Source: Prosapia bicincta (lineage: Eukaryota > Arthropoda > Insecta > Hemiptera > Cercopidae). Taken from it: DNA of 64,000 bases. This document shows positions 62,840 through 64,000 of the stretch, piece after piece. The DNA is taken from positions 101,264,850 to 101,328,849 of the forward strand of contig JBAIZL010000001.1 of assembly GCA_036971475.1 (NCBI GenBank). The letters run 5' to 3'. The position numbers and the translations under genes were made by a program. The first letter of the stretch is position 1. Each line of letters starts with the position of its first letter. Under the pieces are notes generated by a model, which was given only the letters and a program-made list of their open reading frames with translations, searched no databases and had not been told where the DNA came from.

Positions 62840-63790
62840 ACTTACTTATATTTGTTGAGGACGGCCGTTTCGGGAGAAGTTTCCCATTGTCAACTCAGGC
62901 TGTAACTGATCTCAATGTTTTCCAAGGTTAGGGTATTAGGGTGTAGGTGGGATGTTATGGTGGGGTGGGTGTACCTTGTGAGTATTGGGAGTTATAATGT
63001 CAAAAAGTGTGTGCGAGTTGTAATGTAATTGTATGTTGAGTATGTGTGTAGAGTGTAGTTTGAAATATCTGTATATTTCGTATTGTTCGGTTGTATATCG
63101 TGGGTTATTTCTGTGTTGCTTATAAAGGATTTGTAGGTTAGATGTTATGTCTACGTAGTCATGTTTTGTGGATTCGAGATGATCGGCGAAGTTTGATTAG
63201 TAATTATTGTTTGTTAGTGCTTTTATATGTTCTTGGTAGCGTGTGTAGAAAGACCTCCCTGTCTGGCCTATGTAAAAACCGGGTCACGAGCTGCAAGTTA
63301 GTTTGTAAACTCCAGCAGCGTTATAAATGTCGTTGATTTTGTCGTAGCGTTTAAATTGTTTATTGAGAGTGTTGTGTGTGGAATAGGTTATTTTGTAGTT
63401 GTATTTTCGATGTGTGTTGGTTAGATTGTGGGTTTTGGATGATCTGTATGGTATTGATAGGTATTTTATGGGATTGTCGTGTTGTGTGTTTGTATTTGGG
63501 TTATTGAGTTTGTTTTTTAGGTTTTGTATAATTTGCCAATCATTGTTGGTCGTATCCGTTAGTTTGTGCTATTTGTTTTATGGTGTTTAACAAGTTTTAT
63601 GGTGTCTTGGCAGTGTTCTTCTTTGTCTAAAGGATTTTTAAGCAGGCGATTTATCATGGTGTTGTAAACGGCTAGTATATGTTGGTGTGGGTGGTTTGAG
63701 GAGTTGTGAATGGTAGTATCGGTGCTGGTGGGTTTTCAATTTATGTTGAATTTATGTGTTTGTTTGTCTGTACGTTCCATAAAAGGGTCA
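62840..63790 (-). pseudogene. Penelope-like element relic: RT thumb and GIY-YIG nuclease
   Basis: On the minus strand, 63770-63560 reads KFNIN, a stop, KPTSTDTTIHNSSNHPHQH, then a MINRLLKNPL block: the C-terminal RT region of Penelope-like elements. 63410-63130 reads GVYKLTC, a stop, then FYIGQTGRSFYTRYQEHIK and SNFADHLESTKHD: the GIY-YIG endonuclease with the usual tyrosines and arginine. Intact elements use the nuclease to nick target DNA for reverse transcription. At least three in-frame stops plus frame decay between the two blocks show it is dead. The copy is 5'-truncated near 63790. Its 3' end carries a hammerhead-like tail (62866-62897). The assignment rests on motif recognition. Confidence 0.85.
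62862..62900 (-). ncRNA. Hammerhead-like tail of the Penelope-like element
   Basis: The minus strand reads CTGAGTTGA, a GGGA/TCCC hairpin, then CGAAACGGCCGTC. In the last part, AC and GT can pair around GGCC, followed by C, which fits the very short third stem and GUC cleavage triplet of the hammerheads described in Penelope-like elements. The first core segment carries a two-base insertion, so it is probably inactive. Confidence 0.45.
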
Positions 63791-64000
63791 CGTCCCAGTT
63801 CATAACAGAGCTGGGATTTTATGTCATAGGTTATGCGGTAGAACAGCTGTTCTATGTTACTTTATTTATGGTAATTGTAATTGTTTACTAAAAAGTAACT
63901 AAAATGGATTTTTTCTTTGTTGACCAAAGTAAGATTTTACTTGTTTGTTTATATTACTTATTCCAACAAAACGTTTAATATTATACATTTAGTTTCCCAT
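63791..64000. other. Spacer to the window edge
   Basis: Nothing recognised. An ORF end at 63706-63891 on the plus strand lies antisense to the relic and is incidental. Confidence 0.4.

Overview
The window is strongly AT-rich, repeat-laden, intron-like or intergenic DNA from a eukaryote, most probably an insect. The evidence is indirect. I see no bacterial-style gene packing, no ORF with the look of a conserved host gene, long (CA)n/(GT)n/(TA)n microsatellites, insect-type TTAGG-like runs (46196-46217, 46325-46352), and relics of a non-LTR retrotransposon, a second non-LTR retrotransposon and a Penelope-like element. The repeat style (TAGGCCTA words, modules carrying TTAGG-like motifs) reminds me of hemipteran or polyneopteran genomes, but the order cannot be fixed from this sequence alone. 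No intact host gene, tRNA, rRNA or CRISPR array was found.

Layout. 1-600: tail of a dead non-LTR retrotransposon (RNase H plus C-terminal Cys/His region). 600-14,000: AT-rich spacer with four tandem arrays (339, 144, 28 and 90 bp units), a 400-bp (CA)n tract and a first copy of a ~0.8-kb dispersed repeat. 14,100-20,500: foldback elements with hammerhead-ribozyme-like cores, then 110-bp and 99-bp tandem arrays. 21,900-23,340: a 45-bp minisatellite of about 31 units that happens to stay open in one frame. 23,300-34,000: mostly empty spacer, with members of a short conserved dispersed family and a promoter-like CRE/AP-1 cluster near 29,800. 34,000-50,000: the densest transposon graveyard: four copies of a family with an internal tRNA-like segment (one carrying a nested 87-bp insertion with a target duplication), a TA-flanked inverted-repeat element, the second copy of the ~0.8-kb repeat beside a retroviral-type primer-binding-site-like motif, several foldbacks abutting (TA)n, and a three-module TTAGG-associated repeat. 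50,900-51,250: another non-LTR relic (minus strand). 53,000-58,700: a (GT)n tract, further short-family copies and a ten-unit ~152-bp satellite-like array. 61,600-64,000: a foldback between microsatellites and the 3' part of a Penelope-like element (RT thumb plus GIY-YIG nuclease, minus strand).

No set of genes here works together. The coherent biological theme is retroelement decay: Penelope-like sequences, a recurring CTGA-GA / stem / GAAA motif resembling the hammerhead core found in Penelope-like elements, and palindromic foldback derivatives that contain that same motif. The most interesting leads are the hammerhead-like cores (best at 14,292-14,340) and two related groups of short, well-preserved dispersed sequences (26.2, 33.4, 42.8, 48.8, 53.9 and 55.1 kb).
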